Below are positions 44,086 to 55,791 of a stretch of DNA of 64,000 nt, piece after piece; position 1 is the stretch's first letter; each line of letters begins with the position of its first letter. This stretch comes from Xanthostigma xanthostigma (Eukaryota > Arthropoda > Insecta > Raphidioptera > Raphidiidae): contig OY754470.1 of assembly GCA_963575645.1 (NCBI GenBank), forward strand, positions 27,014,501 through 27,078,500, read 5' to 3'. The notes under the pieces were generated by a model. The model saw nothing but the letters and a program-made list of their open reading frames with translations. It was not told the DNA's origin and made no database searches. A program made the translations under genes and the position numbers.

Positions 44086-45044
44086 TATATAGTATATACC
44101 TAGATTATAGATAGAAGTTGCACTGTGACTTTATAATTTACATTAACTTTGACACAAATACCTAATATTTATTTCGAAGCTATACTTTTAATTTGACAAT
44201 AAATTGCTTTCGATTGTTTTTCTTGAGATAAACGAGTGTAACTACTAACTGTTGTAATTGACTAGTTTTAACAGACTTTAACTATATTATGTGTGTTTTA
44301 ACATTTTCAAATAAAATATTGTTAATTCAATATATTAAGTGTGTCAGCTCGGGCGCACGACTGGAGTTAACTCCTTATATACGCTGTGTAATGTATCTCT
44401 CTCATTCTTTCGCACGTTAAATACTATACTGATATATGTGTTTGTCTCTTTTGAAGCGGACGAACGTAACGCCACGCTTGAAGCGATGGAGCGTAACGTC
44501 TCGCCAATTGATTTTACTACTCATAAAATTTCCGTACCAGGCCTTGTAACTCAAAATCGTTTCTTAAGGAGTAAACTCCGAAAATCCAATTTGAATATAA
44601 CCTAAAGGTCATGATATTGTCCTTAATAATTAATTCTAGTCCGATTAGATGGGGTGTTTTATGATGCTATTCCGTATGGTCAATGTAAGAATTTACAGTG
44701 ATGTTAATTTTGTATCACTTTCTAACTAAGTTATCATTACATAAGTGGTGTAAGTTAAAGTGAGACAGAAATTTAACAGCTCTGTATCTACACATCTAAC
44801 AAGAAAGGGAATCGTGCCCTTAGTTATATATGAAAGAGAGAAAGGAGAACACAAGAGTGAAGTTGCCGTTTCTCTACATGTAGGCAGCCATTTTTGTCCA
44901 GCTTTCCGAGCTCCTATAATATTGGGTCTCTTTTCTATTGTGAAGGTGCTATCTTGAGCAATTCGATCTGCAAAATATCTTACAAGGTGCTTACAAAAGT
45001 CATAAGTGTACTACCCACTATAAAAAAAAATTGTTTCTCAAAAG
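44086..45044. other. Unassigned sequence
   Basis: Small frames at 44339-44605 and 44760-45094 have no domain. Nothing else is recognised. Confidence 0.4.
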
Positions 45045-45545
45045 ATCCTTCACAAACCTTATTTAAATTGATCGAAAATGGTTTTATTTTATAGTTTAAA
45101 GGTCCCTAAGAAAAAGTGTCGATGGGCGCATAGGCTATAAACCAATATATTTTTAGCTACATATATATTTAGCGAGATTTTAGATATAAGGATAGGTATC
45201 CATTGAGTTCACAATCTTAAAAAGTCCTAAGCTCTAGAAATGTTTTCGAGTATGCTGAATCCGAATATGACACTACTCATTTATGCAGGGTGACACCTTC
45301 CAACATTACCTAGTTTTCGACTAAAAAAAAGCACAAAAGTTGAACATGTTTGTGAATTCAATGGATATCCCTTCATCTAAAATCTTGCTAAACATATCTC
45401 TAGCTAAAAATCTATTGGTTTTCAGGCTATGCGCCCATAGACACTTTTTCTTAGCGACCTTTAAACTATTAAATACAACCATTTTTGATGAATGTAACCG
45501 AGAACCAAATCCCAGAAAGTTTGTGCGGGGTTCTTTTCGGAGCGC
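45045..45545. repeat. Family E repeats, two copies in inverted orientation
   Basis: Segments 45045-45260 and 45345-45545 are reverse complements sharing GGTTTTATTT, TAGTTTAAAGGTC and AAAAAGTGTC. Both read straight through the point where family E copy 1 is split by family D (GATTTTAGATGAAGGGATAT in the right copy, read on the minus strand), and act as empty sites. Confidence 0.6.
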
Positions 45546-46545
45546 GAAACGCGCTAGCTATACTAGTTATTATAAATTTAAAAACGTTTGTATGGGCTAT
45601 GTGCAAGGAGGCGGAGTTACAAATTTTTCGATGCGAGCGTTTGTGGTGAGCACTAGGGGAAAACTTAAATTTTCCGTATGTCAGTGAGCAATGTTTATTG
45701 AAAGTGAAAATAGTTATAATTTTATGAAATTTTTTAATTTCAAAGAAAACATGGGCAAAACTAAATGATCTGGAAATGTTTGTTGTGTTCCGGGCTGTTG
45801 CGCTGATCGCGATTTACGTAAAATAAAGACTATTGGCGCCATAACTTGACGTTATGCAGTCAGTGTAAACAAATTAATTATTTATATATTGTACGTCATA
45901 ATTGATAAATAAATAATTCTCACGTACCTTATATGTTATGCTATTTATATAATGGTTTTCAAACTAAATTTTATGTTATATAAAATTAACATCAGTTTTC
46001 CTTATTACATTTTTTTGACACTTCATGGTCAACTAAAGTTTCGTGCACACAGCCTATAGAGAGAATAATGTAATTAAAGTAGCAATTGTTCTTGTCGAAA
46101 GTGACGCAAATGAAATAGCCCTCTGAGATAAACTACAATACAATGAAGATTTGGTTAGTGTCCATTATCATCAACGTTGACTAAACGTCAATGATCTTTC
46201 CTCTAGAGAAGAAGAAAAAAGAAGAGAATCAAGAGAAATGACGTAACATAAAACTGCAATACGTTAGAACCTTGATCGTTCGACTGCCAACACACGCCGC
46301 ATGCTGCTCCAAGCAGCGCAGGAAAGCTTGACGTTTTCTTATACCACCATGTATATATAGTATAGGTAGGTATAATAGTAGAGGTACCTAAGTATACACA
46401 TTTACACAAACCGTCTTTCTCTTAACAGAATAAAGGTGAACTGGAAATTATTATATTCTGCAGAGTAGAGAAGTTTCCATACCCTCAAAACGCAATATTT
46501 TCTTCAATCATTGTAAAGCAAGCCGCAACAAAATCGCTCGTTAAT
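45546..46545. other. Unassigned sequence
   Basis: No gene or bounded repeat is recognised. Confidence 0.4.
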
Positions 46546-47075
46546 TACCATTCCAACCCACAAGTGGGGAATGGTACTAGTTTAGGTCAAAAATCACTTT
46601 CCGTTTTCAGTGCGTCTGTTAGTCTGTGAACACGATACAAGTCAAACGTATGAGCGGATTGAAATCAAATTTTGGGAGGATGTTTGGTATGCAAATATGA
46701 AAAGCCCTATTGTTTTTGAGGAAAATCGGAGCATGCGCAGAAGAGATATATGCTAAAACAGTGTTTTTTATATAATAAAGGTATACTTTTCCTAACGGCT
46801 TATTATTCTATTTATTTTTTCAAGAAAGTTTCGTTAAAACATTTTTTTTCTAAACTTTATAGTTTCGGAAATATTTTGAAAATAAAAAAAATCAGCCGCT
46901 CTTTTGTTTTATGCATCTGTCAGAAATAAACTAGTTCGGCATGCTTTGATTAATTTTTTCATGACGTGGAACATATTATGTAGGTAACCATGGCAACGAA
47001 TAGCAAATATTATATTGAATACTGGTCATTACCCGCGTCACCTCACACGATATCAGAAACTTTATTTCCTTTTTT
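46546..47075 (+). repeat. Family G repeat, copy 3 (uninterrupted)
   Basis: It begins TACCATTCCAACCCACAAGT and ends near CACCTCACACGATATCAG, and reads TATATAATAAAGGTATAC at the Helitron insertion point of copy 1. Confidence 0.65.
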
Positions 47076-47280
47076 TTATTGAATTCGTTGATAAACAACG
47101 AAGAAATGTGTTTTTAATCATCTGATTTTAAGCCGGAATATTTATTGCTGTGACGTCATCTCTTACGCACGTCCGTTTGGGTTAATAGATTCAAGTAATT
47201 TCGAAACAAAACATTACCAAGGCTAGTTAATTACAGAGGTTACCTTGTTTTGTTGGGTAGCAGTGGGATGATATATAAAC

Positions 47281-47472
47281 ATTTCCAAAAAAGGTACTAA
47301 ATTATTCAGGAAGCTAGATATGAAACGTCGAGACATATCGAATTCACCTTTTGGTCCCGTCATTCAACCGACGAAGACGCTGATGACCTCAGCTGTTCAG
47401 TGTCTATAATTCACAATCTCTCTCTCTCTTCAACCGACGCAAATAATGTATTTGCCAAATGGCCAATACATT
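47281..47472 (+). repeat. Family K repeat, copy 3 (5'-truncated), split by X micro-element
   Basis: It matches the last 130 bp of K copies 1 and 2 (GAAACGTCGAG, CCGACGC, CCAATACATTAA), apart from the 66-bp addition at 47374-47439. Confidence 0.6.
47374..47428 (+). mobile_element. X micro-element, copy 2 (55 bp, 11-bp target duplication)
   Basis: The body reads AAGACGCTGATGACCTCAGC to GTGTCTATAATTCACAATCT with a TCTCTCTC tail. TTCAACCGACG flanks it on both sides (47363-47373, 47429-47439). The K copies at 32.57 and 39.67 kb have a single CCGACCGACGCCAATAGT-type site, proving it was inserted. It differs from copy 1 at only about five positions. Confidence 0.8.
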
Positions 47473-47652
47473 AACAATTCTACGGTACGTATTGTCACAA
47501 TGTGTAACTGTTCTCTAAAAGACAGGAAATATTGATGTATAATCAGGAACACGTAACAATAGTAGATTATATACCTAGTGTCATTACATTATGTTTAAAA
47601 TAAGTACCAGCGAGTTTAAAGTCGCACGATTCATAATAGTATTAAGTACGAG
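47473..47652. other. Unassigned spacer
   Basis: Nothing recognised. Confidence 0.4.
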
Positions 47653-48381
47653 TAGGGTTGCCATTTGAGTCAATTAACCAGGACAAGGAGCTCCAAAAAC
47701 CCGGATTTTTGAGCACAGATCCCGGACATAATTTTGGTTTTTTATTTTACTAATGAAATTAAATACTTTGTTATAATTTGCTATATCTACTATAACTACT
47801 ACACTACAAATTATATTGATGAATTTTTTACAATATTTGGTGCAACTTAACGTGCAAAATTAATATATGAAATTTTACAAGCTTTCATTTAATTATATGT
47901 CTATTCCCTTTAGTAATAAATATACCGTAAGAACCTTACAAAAATTAGAAAAATCAAACAGTAATTCTACTTTCTTTTTTTCCAATAAACAAAAATAAAT
48001 ATTTTCGAATTAAAGAAACTAAATTCTACTATCGTCTCTTGATAAACAAATATTTATCTTATTATTAAACTGCCGAAAGTATAAAAATTCGGACTGTAAA
48101 CAAAACCCCGTTCGAACGTTTCCCGGACGCCCTTAAAAATCCAGAGAAACCCGGACGGATGTCTACTTTACACACCGGAAAATTTCTAAATCCTGACTGT
48201 AAACAAAACCCCGTCCGAACGTTCCCCGGACTCCCTTAAAAAGAGGACAAATCCAATGAAAACCCGAACGGCTACTCTACACACCGGAAAATTTTAAAAT
48301 TCGAACTGTAAACCAAACCTCGCCCAGACGTTCTAAAAAAGAGGCCAAATGCAGGGGAAACCCGGACGACTGACAACCCTA
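47653..48381. mobile_element. hAT-like element with internal tandem repeats
   Basis: Ends TAGGGTTGCCAT and GACTGACAACCCTA are imperfect inverted repeats of the same type as the hAT at 25709, and CCCGGAC words are frequent. At about 48092-48370 a unit near 110 bp (CTGTAAACAAAACCCCG ... CACACCGGAAAATTT) is repeated almost three times. Flanks do not show a clear 8-bp duplication. Confidence 0.6.
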
Positions 48382-49970
48382 AATTGTTGTGGATCGCTTG
48401 TACATATGTACATAGAGAAGACGTGATGCCGGTTTAAACGTCGGGATTGATTTCTGCGTCAGTGGAAGCTATTAACTCGACTAAAGTGCCTCATTTTCCA
48501 GCTAACACCTTTCGCACATTGCACTCCCACTGCTGAGCCGTCGCCCTCGTCCTCGTTACGTAACACTGCAGCCCCTGCCTTCTGTTTGAACTTAGCCCGA
48601 GACCTGTAAACGTTTTCTTTATAAAACAGCTCGCGGTTAACTTCGATCGCACAAAACGAGCTTGATTTTGTAGCCACTAATACTGTAGCTCTGGAAAGTG
48701 CAATTGAGCATAAATTATTGTAAAACAACGACGACGGTTTGCTACTGAAGCTATCAATAATACAATAATGACTTTACGCAAGCGCAAAGATTCACTCCAG
48801 TGGCGTATCTTACCCCAGCACCGTATTAATTTATTACGCCCGTATTTTGCTGTAATAAAAAAATGTTATGGACATGGCAACGGTTGCATAAGGAGGTAAT
48901 CAGATGATTGAACCGTGCGGCATGGTATATCGCTGACCTGGGCATTTACACTTTGGCCCTCATCGGTAATGTTCGGTTTTCGACGTGCGACTAGCCGGCT
49001 CCCGAACTCAACGCACCGCCGCCGCTCATTATGGCTGGTTTATACGTTGCGAGCTGCCGACCTGACAGTAGGCAGCTGCTCGCATTGTGTACTAGCACGC
49101 CAGTAGCACGGCTCACTCCTGTCCACATAATTCGAGTAGCTGCCCAGTCGCATGCAAGTTGTCGCGATGTCGAGTCAACGTGCTTTATTTAAAAAAAAAA
49201 ACTTTAATAAGGTCTATGACCACAATATTTTATGCCTATAAAAAACTTAAAAAAAAAAGAAAAAGGAAAGGGTTTGGATTCGAGATTGGATAGCGATACT
49301 GGCGAGCTACTGCCGAACGCGTCTGAACGATGCGAGCTGCTGTCAGGCGCTAGGCGAGTGAAAACAAAAATCTGTAATTGAGTTTTGTTTTAAATTTCAC
49401 TACGTCTTCAGGATATCGGTATATATCACAGTTAAATAGTTGACAGAATTTTCTGGAGCAATATACCAATTCAGATTGCCATGTTCTTATTATTTTAAAT
49501 AATAATTTGGATATTCAGTTAATACTTTCACTGTTTCACTGATCAGATCTTGAGAAATATGGGTTCATAAATAGACGATCTATGGGATATATACCTATAA
49601 TATCGAATATCGAATTAAAAAATGTTTTAAACGTTTTTCTCGATTTCTCAACACCAATGCATTAATAAGACGCGGATCTAAATCAAGTATTTAGTCAAGC
49701 TAATTGCAGTTGCGGATTGCAGTGAACTAGATTTACACAAATATAACGCTGAACAGCGCACAAAAACCCGAGTACAGTAACTGGCAGAATCAATAGTGCT
49801 GTAAGTATTCCAGTAACTGACAGTAACTATGCGTTTGAATTGATTTAATTTAAAAACTATTTGACGAGTTATACAGAAACTTTTTTTTGTTTCTTATGAT
49901 TCCAGAAGTACTATAGGCAATTTTTTGTTTTACTATTTTATCACAAAGTTAATTAATATAATGTAATTTA
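48382..49970. other. Unassigned sequence with GC-rich, hairpin-prone patch
   Basis: An 89-codon minus-strand frame at 48459-48728 has no recognisable domain. At 49040-49085 GCGAGCTGCCGACC pairs with GGCAGCTGCTCGC, and similar words recur at 49299-49350 (GCGAGCTACTGCCG, GCGAGCTGCTGTCAGGC), perhaps the two ends of one worn TIR element. Confidence 0.35.
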
Positions 49971-50565
49971 TTGACGTGATAACGTCTTATAAATTGATGA
50001 ATCACCAATCTTATAAATTGATGAAACACCGGCTGCATGCACGAAAAAGTGTAACGTTCCTAGCGTTCCTAACGTTCCGCCTGAACCTGTGCGTGCTTTT
50101 CTGGAAAACGGCCCTAACGATTTGGATGAAATTTACTGAAAAGGGATTTTGGGGGGCAAAAAAACGTTTTAGCTAGGTCTCATCTCTCGAAAAAATCGTT
50201 TTCATACAAATTTTATCATTATAAAAATCAATTTTTTGACGTATGAAAATACTTAAATATTGTTAGTAGGTTTTGGAATTTTATATAAACAGTGAAACAA
50301 TTGTTTTCAAAATATTATGACAATTAATCTTTGAGACTTAAAATAAATACGAAAGAAAGAAAGTTAAAAAAAACAATTATTATTATAGGTGGTGAGTATT
50401 TTAATACATAAAATTAACCTAAGTTTGAAACGAAAGATGCAATATCATAGATTCGAATTATTATAATTATTATATGTTGAATTTAGGTTATGTATTACGG
50501 ATTACGTTATCACGTAAAACTATCGTCCGTAAACCGACTTTACAGACAACCAATTTTTTTTTTTA
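49971..50565 (+). mobile_element. Family M element, copy 3 (mosaic)
   Basis: Both ends are those of family M (TTGACGTGATAACG; ACAACCAATTTT), but the middle (50103-50403) is not M sequence: it matches family H at 54400-54727 in reverse. The M part that should lie there is missing, so this is a replacement rather than a simple insertion. Confidence 0.65.
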
Positions 50566-50884
50566 CATATACTTCTATACAAATTCCTTTTTAAAATTCT
50601 AACGCTTTGTCTATAGGCAGACAGGTATTTCTTCTTTTCCCGCACCAGGATTATATGGTATCGATACATATTAGTCGTTAAAAAGATAGGCGCAAGTAAT
50701 TCAACTTCTGATTTCACACGACGTGTAGCCGGAAACATTTTTTTTGACTTCCACGGTTGCCGAGATAAAATATGTGGAATTGTTTTAGATTATATTTCAT
50801 TACGCTCTCATAACAGGAGACTGTAATTAGGTAACGCTGGTTGTTTCCATTAAAAATGTGCGCTACAGTCTAGTATCTCAATCT
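50566..50884. other. Unassigned spacer
   Basis: Nothing is recognised. Confidence 0.4.
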
Positions 50885-50888
50885 TTAA

Positions 50889-51308
50889 GAGTATTCGTCC
50901 CTGCAAACACCCCCTGCACCCTTCATCTCAAATCTTTTTCCCTCGCCTAAAAACGGTTCGCGCTCTCCCGACGCTATTTTTAAAGCTAGGGGGTTCTAGT
51001 AAACGCCAAATGAAAGACAAAGAATCAGACTACAGATCCTTCAGGCGAATTTTTTGAAAAAAAATTCCTGAAAAAACTTACAACCTTTTGAAAAAAATAA
51101 TAAGTTACGTTATATTTCACACGTAGGCGAAACTGTTTTTAAAAAAATTCGCCTGAAGGATCTGTAGTCTGATTCTTTGTCTTTCATTTGGCGTTTACCA
51201 GAACCCTCTAGCTTTAAAAATAACGTCGGGAGAGCGCGAACCGTTTTTAGGCGAGGGGAAAAGATTTGAGATGAATGGTGCAGGGGGTGTTTGCAGGGAC
51301 GAATACTC
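50889..51308. mobile_element. Foldback element with TTAA flanks, 420 bp
   Basis: Arms of about 167 bp begin GAGTATTCGTCCCTGCAAAC and are inverted copies with few differences around an 80-bp centre. TTAA lies on both sides (50885-50888, 51309-51312), a piggyBac- or Kolobok-like target. There is no coding function; the 72-codon frame in the right arm is incidental. Confidence 0.75.
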
Positions 51309-51312
51309 TTAA

Positions 51313-52762
51313 TAGGAAATCTAGACATTCGAACAGAACTGTCAGTTCATTATACTTTCCAATTTGTTTTAGAGAAGCAGCAGGTATTTGGAACGCTGTC
51401 TAGGGTATTGTTTCATTTTCTGTACATAATATGTATAATTTTTTTCTAATAAATTTTATATATCTTATCTATACTTTCCAACTGAATTTCTCTTACTTCG
51501 AATTGGAAATCAAAGTGAAATTACTGTTTCTGCCGGACTCTGTATGTACTAACGCTCTTAGTTACATTAATGCTGCATTAATGAGCATTTTAGTAAGGTG
51601 CATCGTTCAAGATGGTACTTTGTGTCTTCAAATTTCCGTTGATTGATTGAATGCAACATCTCTAACCCATTTTGAAATCTGCACTTTAATTTAATCAACT
51701 CTAGATTTAAACAGCCATCTATCTATCAAACTGATTCTCATGACCACATGCTTTTTACGAAACATTGGTAACTTTTTTAATATCAGCTCAACAATCCTTG
51801 CCATAATCATTTTTTTATTTAATTAAATTTACGCTTCGTCTGATCTCCGTGTATACCTTAGGAAACTCACTTTTTATTTTTTTAGGCTTTCGTATCTCAA
51901 AAGAAAAAAAAAACGGAATACTTTTAAGATCACAGCCGATTCGTTCAGAAAATTTGACATGGTAATACATTTCATTAACACACATTATTATACCAGTTAC
52001 CATTTTAAAATATTCATATGAGAAGACAAAGCATTTTTTTATTAATCATTTGGGATATCATTTAAAAGGACTAATGAGGAATGCAAAAAGGTTTTTTTTG
52101 GAAAAATATACAAATATCTCAGATATGCCTATTATTGACTTGTCTTATAGAAAAAGAGAGTCGATTTGGCCTACGCGCAAATTTGTATCTCAATTAGTTT
52201 AGACGCTATGACGGCTTAAAATGTATTAAAAGTTTAAATTGGCTTTATCTACGAAACCAAAAGATATACAGGATTGCGGATGGTCGAAATCAATTTAGCT
52301 TGACTTTTTCTATAAGTTCGGTTAATATAAAATTACTTAGTGTCTTAAATATTGCAGATTTGCATAACGCATGAAAACATGAAAAGATTTACGACATTTG
52401 GATAATAATTTATATAACTACTTGCTGAAAACATATTATTCCTCTATGTTTCCTTTCAAATAAAATTATTTCTCATTTAAATGTAATGTTAAAAGAATCG
52501 TACTCCTAATATGTCATCTATTTTGTTAGGTTGAAAATCGATTTTTTTAACATCAATTTTCATTCCTTAAAATCCACTTTTCGCAATTCTGAAACACTGT
52601 TGCAGATCTATGCGTCGAGCCCTTTCAAACAACACCTCGTTCGTCGAAATCAGTCCAGTGGTCTAGGAGGAGATAGCCGTACAAAAAAACTAACATAAAT
52701 TTTTAAACCGGCCTGTAAACGAATGAGGTAAATAATACATTTTTTAAATTCAATTCCAGACG
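51313..52762. other. Unassigned AT-rich sequence
   Basis: No long frame or RNA gene. Words at 52600-52740 (TCGTCGAAATCAGTCCAGTG) are of transposon-tail type. Confidence 0.35.
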
Positions 52763-52769
52763 TAAATAA

Positions 52770-53831
52770 CAATAACACACAGGATCACGGGTATTTGGAA
52801 TATAAATTGTTAATCAGTTTAAACTATCATTGATTAGCAACGTTTCGTCTTTATTCTCAAGACTTTATCAAGCTCTGAAAATACAATACATTTAACATTA
52901 ATATATGAGCATGATGAATAAACTCCAAAAGAAAAGATTAAAATGTTACAATAACTAACCTCAAAATCGTTTAAACGATCGTCAATATAAAAAACATACA
53001 TTACTTTCCATAAACATAATTTTTTTTTTTTTTTTTTCTTTGTAGTACTATCAATTGTTGAAAAGATGACTACATTTTATGTTTGATGAGGTTTCAATCC
53101 TTGACAAAGAATCCAATTACTTCAAGCGTTCACTTAGTGAAATGTGTTTCATCAAATTGAATAAAACAGTGAACTTAAGATCGGACACGCATAACTTGAG
53201 CTTGGTATACAATGAAATCCTGGGCACAAAGTGATTCTCGAGTTTTTAGAGTTGGACTGTTTGTATTAGTTTTTAAATGTTTATTTATTGATATAATTTA
53301 TTGATTAACATATGATTAATTTGTTCATAACTTGTAGTAGGATAACTAGGTAATTTCATGTAGAAATTTAGTTTGTGCCATCTAGTGTATATTTACAAAA
53401 GCCAGACTGTTGTTAATTTTTAGAAGTTGACAGTTAGACTGGTGTAAAGAGCACATGTTTGGGAAACGTATTCTATTATTTATAATACTGTCGTTATAGT
53501 TTTTTTAATTTTTAATTAATTTTTTGCTGTAGTCATCTTTTCAACAATTGATAGTACTACAAAGAAAAAAAAAAAAAAAAATTATGTTTATGGAAAGTAA
53601 TGTATGTTTTTTATATTGACGATCGTTTAAACGATTTTGAGGTTAGTTATTGTAACATTTTAATCTTTTCTTTTGGAGTTTATTCATCATGCTCATATAT
53701 TAATGTTAAATGTATTGTATTTTCAGAGCTTGATAAAGTCTTGAGAATAAAGACGAAACGTTGCTAATCAATGATAGTTTAAACTGATTAACAATTTATA
53801 TTCCAAATACCCGTGATCCTGTGTGTTATTG
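52770..53831. mobile_element. 1.06-kb element with near-perfect 305-bp inverted repeats and 7-bp duplication
   Basis: Arms 52770-53074 and 53528-53831 appear identical apart from the length of a T/A homopolymer. They begin CAATAACACACAGGATCACG and contain GACGAAACGTTGC (minus strand in the left arm). TAAATAA flanks the whole (52763-52769, 53832-53838). The 450-bp centre is AT-rich and has no reverse transcriptase or transposase. The GAAACGT motif suggests a Penelope-like terminal repeat, but the 7-bp duplication would also fit a DNA transposon. Confidence 0.7.
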
Positions 53832-53877
53832 TAAATAATACATTTTTTTCCTACTTTAAATTTCTATAATAAATTAG

Positions 53878-54780
53878 TACCTGGGTGACCAAGCTTTGCT
53901 CGGAAAGTTAAATAAAATACTGATATGCTGATATCGGCAAAACTTTGAGAACCGTAGGTTCTCTGTCGCTTCCCTTTGTGGAGCCTACGTCTCCACCTTT
54001 GTTACAGTCTTACCTCGCGGGGCTGCGCCCCGCTCGGTTGTAAACAACATAAGTCGAGCCTTCGGCTCTCCATATAAGAACCTTAGGCTCTCTGGGGAAG
54101 CTTCGCTTCCCTTTGTGGAGCCTACGTCTCCACCTTTGTTACAGTCTTACTTCGCGGGGCTGCGCCCCGCTCGGTTGTAAACAACACTAGTCGAGCCTTC
54201 GGCTCTCCATATAAAAACCGTAGGTTCTCTGGGGAAGCTTCGCTTCCTTTTGTGGAGCAATAAGATATTGCTGAAACAGTTTGACTCCTTTGTGGAGAGG
54301 ATTGTCGGCCCTTATGGCAATCCGGTACTTGTAAAACTGATTCGCCGTCATCTTGATCTATGATATTGCATCTTTCGCTTCAAATTTAGGTTAAAAATTT
54401 ATTTATTAAAATTACTCACCTATAATAATAATTGTTTTTAACTTTCTTTCAAATACGTATTTATTTTAAGTCTCACTTGGATAGTAATTAAAGATTAACT
54501 GTCATAATATTTTGAAAACAATTGTTTCATTGTATAAAATTTCAAAACCTACTTACAATATTTAAGTATTTTCATACGTCAAAAAATTGATTTTTATATT
54601 GATAAAATTTATAAGAAAACGATTTTTTCGAGAGATGAGACCTAGCTAAAACGATTTTTTGCCCCCCAAAATCCCTTTTCAGTAAATTTCATTCAAATCG
54701 TTAGGGCCGTTTTCGAGAAAATATTTAGGAACATAGGTACATAGATACATAGGTACAAGATTAGCTCGTTTAATAATATA
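53878..54780 (-). mobile_element. Family H element with hairpin-rich tandem array
   Basis: One end is CTGGGTGACCAAGCTTTGCT and the other reads, on the minus strand, TATATTATTAAACGAGCTAA then TCTTGTACCTATGT. Both are of a type I recall from lepidopteran genomes. The part 54400-54727 also occurs, inverted, at 50103-50403. No protein is encoded; superfamily unassigned. Confidence 0.5.
53948..54260. repeat. Tandem array of multi-hairpin units (129 and 137 bp, then partial)
   Basis: Units start at 53948, 54077 and 54214. Each holds a series of perfect short hairpins: AGAACCGTAGGTTCT, GAAGCTTCGCTTC, TGGAGCCTACGTCTCCA, GCGGGGCTGCGCCCCGC and GAGCCTTCGGCTC. In the first unit eight bases of the second hairpin are missing; in the second unit the first hairpin has changed on both sides of its stem (AGAACCTTAGGCTCT is one base off). 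The spacers are conserved as well. Confidence 0.8.
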
Positions 54781-54834
54781 GGGATGTGTGTTTCTTAAAT
54801 AATAGCAGAATTTTCGAAATTGATCGCCTAGTGC

Positions 54835-54885
54835 AGGGGTTGTTAACCTGCGGCCCGCGAGCAGCCGCATGCTGTTGTTAATGTA
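54835..54885 (+). mobile_element. Single hAT-type end
   Basis: CAGGGGTTGTTAACCTGCGG then CCCGCGAGC is the left-end type of hAT MITEs like that at 14326. No matching right end is found, so it is a fragment. Confidence 0.5.
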
Positions 54886-55791
54886 TTTACCACACGAGAA
54901 GAAAATGATTTTTGTTTTATTTATTTCAGCTGATCAACTATTAATATAGCGGTAAAAATAGTTTAATTTAACTTACTTTAGCTTGACGAATAGCAGCTGT
55001 CCGTTTGTTTAGATTTCGTCTCAAGTTCGGTCGATGAATTGTTCTTCGTAAGCAGTAGCCGTCCGGGAGATCATCATACGATTCTAAAATAAAATAATAT
55101 AGTTAATGGTCATATTCATCGAACACTATTAAAGATAGAAATTACTAATTTAGGAACATTCGTTACAAAAAAAATTACTTTCACTTCACCAACCAAACTA
55201 TCAGGTAAAATACATAGTTGAAGAATAACAATACACTGCACTCTACTCCTTGGTATTTTGTTGAATATTGGGATGTTCACTCAAAAATCCGACCGATGGC
55301 GTTAGTGTAAACGTCAAAAAAAGTTTCATTAAAATAGTAATATTTTATCCTCACCCAATTGCACACAAAACTTCCACTAACTTTAATTTTTTATATAAAC
55401 TATACACTTCGCAAAAGGTTAATAAACAACACATAAATAAATTCACCAGAGTAAACTGCAGATATAATACTCCACGTTTATAGGTTAGGTATTATGATCT
55501 ATGAGGCGACCATTATTATTTTCTCAGGCGAATAAATATTTTTACCCGAGAATTTGGACAGAATAGATTAATACCTGCAGTAAACATAATTATACTTGGT
55601 GAATTAATTTATCGCTATTTATTCGGAGAAATGAAACAAATGAACCGAATAAATAACTATTTATGTTCGGTGAATATGCCCATAAAACAATCTAATTTTT
55701 TTTTATATCCGACACTAGTAAAAACAGATGTCGTACGTTTGTAAGTCTCTTGTGTCTGTGACGTGACTTTTCAGTAGGCGAACCAATTTTA
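54886..55791. other. Unassigned sequence upstream of the LINE
   Basis: No endonuclease or ORF1 coding region of the LINE can be read here, so the element is 5'-truncated or this part is host DNA. Confidence 0.4.

Noticed and set aside
45340..45687. 115-codon plus-strand frame
   Set aside because: It overlaps the inverted family E copy, so it is repeat sequence.
47374..47428. X element as a box C/D snoRNA
   Set aside because: A TGATGA word follows the stem, but no CTGA box D precedes the closing strand.
48459..48728. 89-codon minus-strand frame in GC-richer sequence
   Set aside because: No domain recognised; the neighbouring hairpin words suggest an old repeat.
52770..53831. LTR retrotransposon or Polinton because of long terminal repeats
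   Set aside because: Repeats are inverted, and there are no gag, pol, integrase or polymerase codons.
53948..54260. Hairpin array as bacterial contamination
   Set aside because: It is embedded in family H, which also occurs at 50.1 kb in unmistakably insect repeat context.
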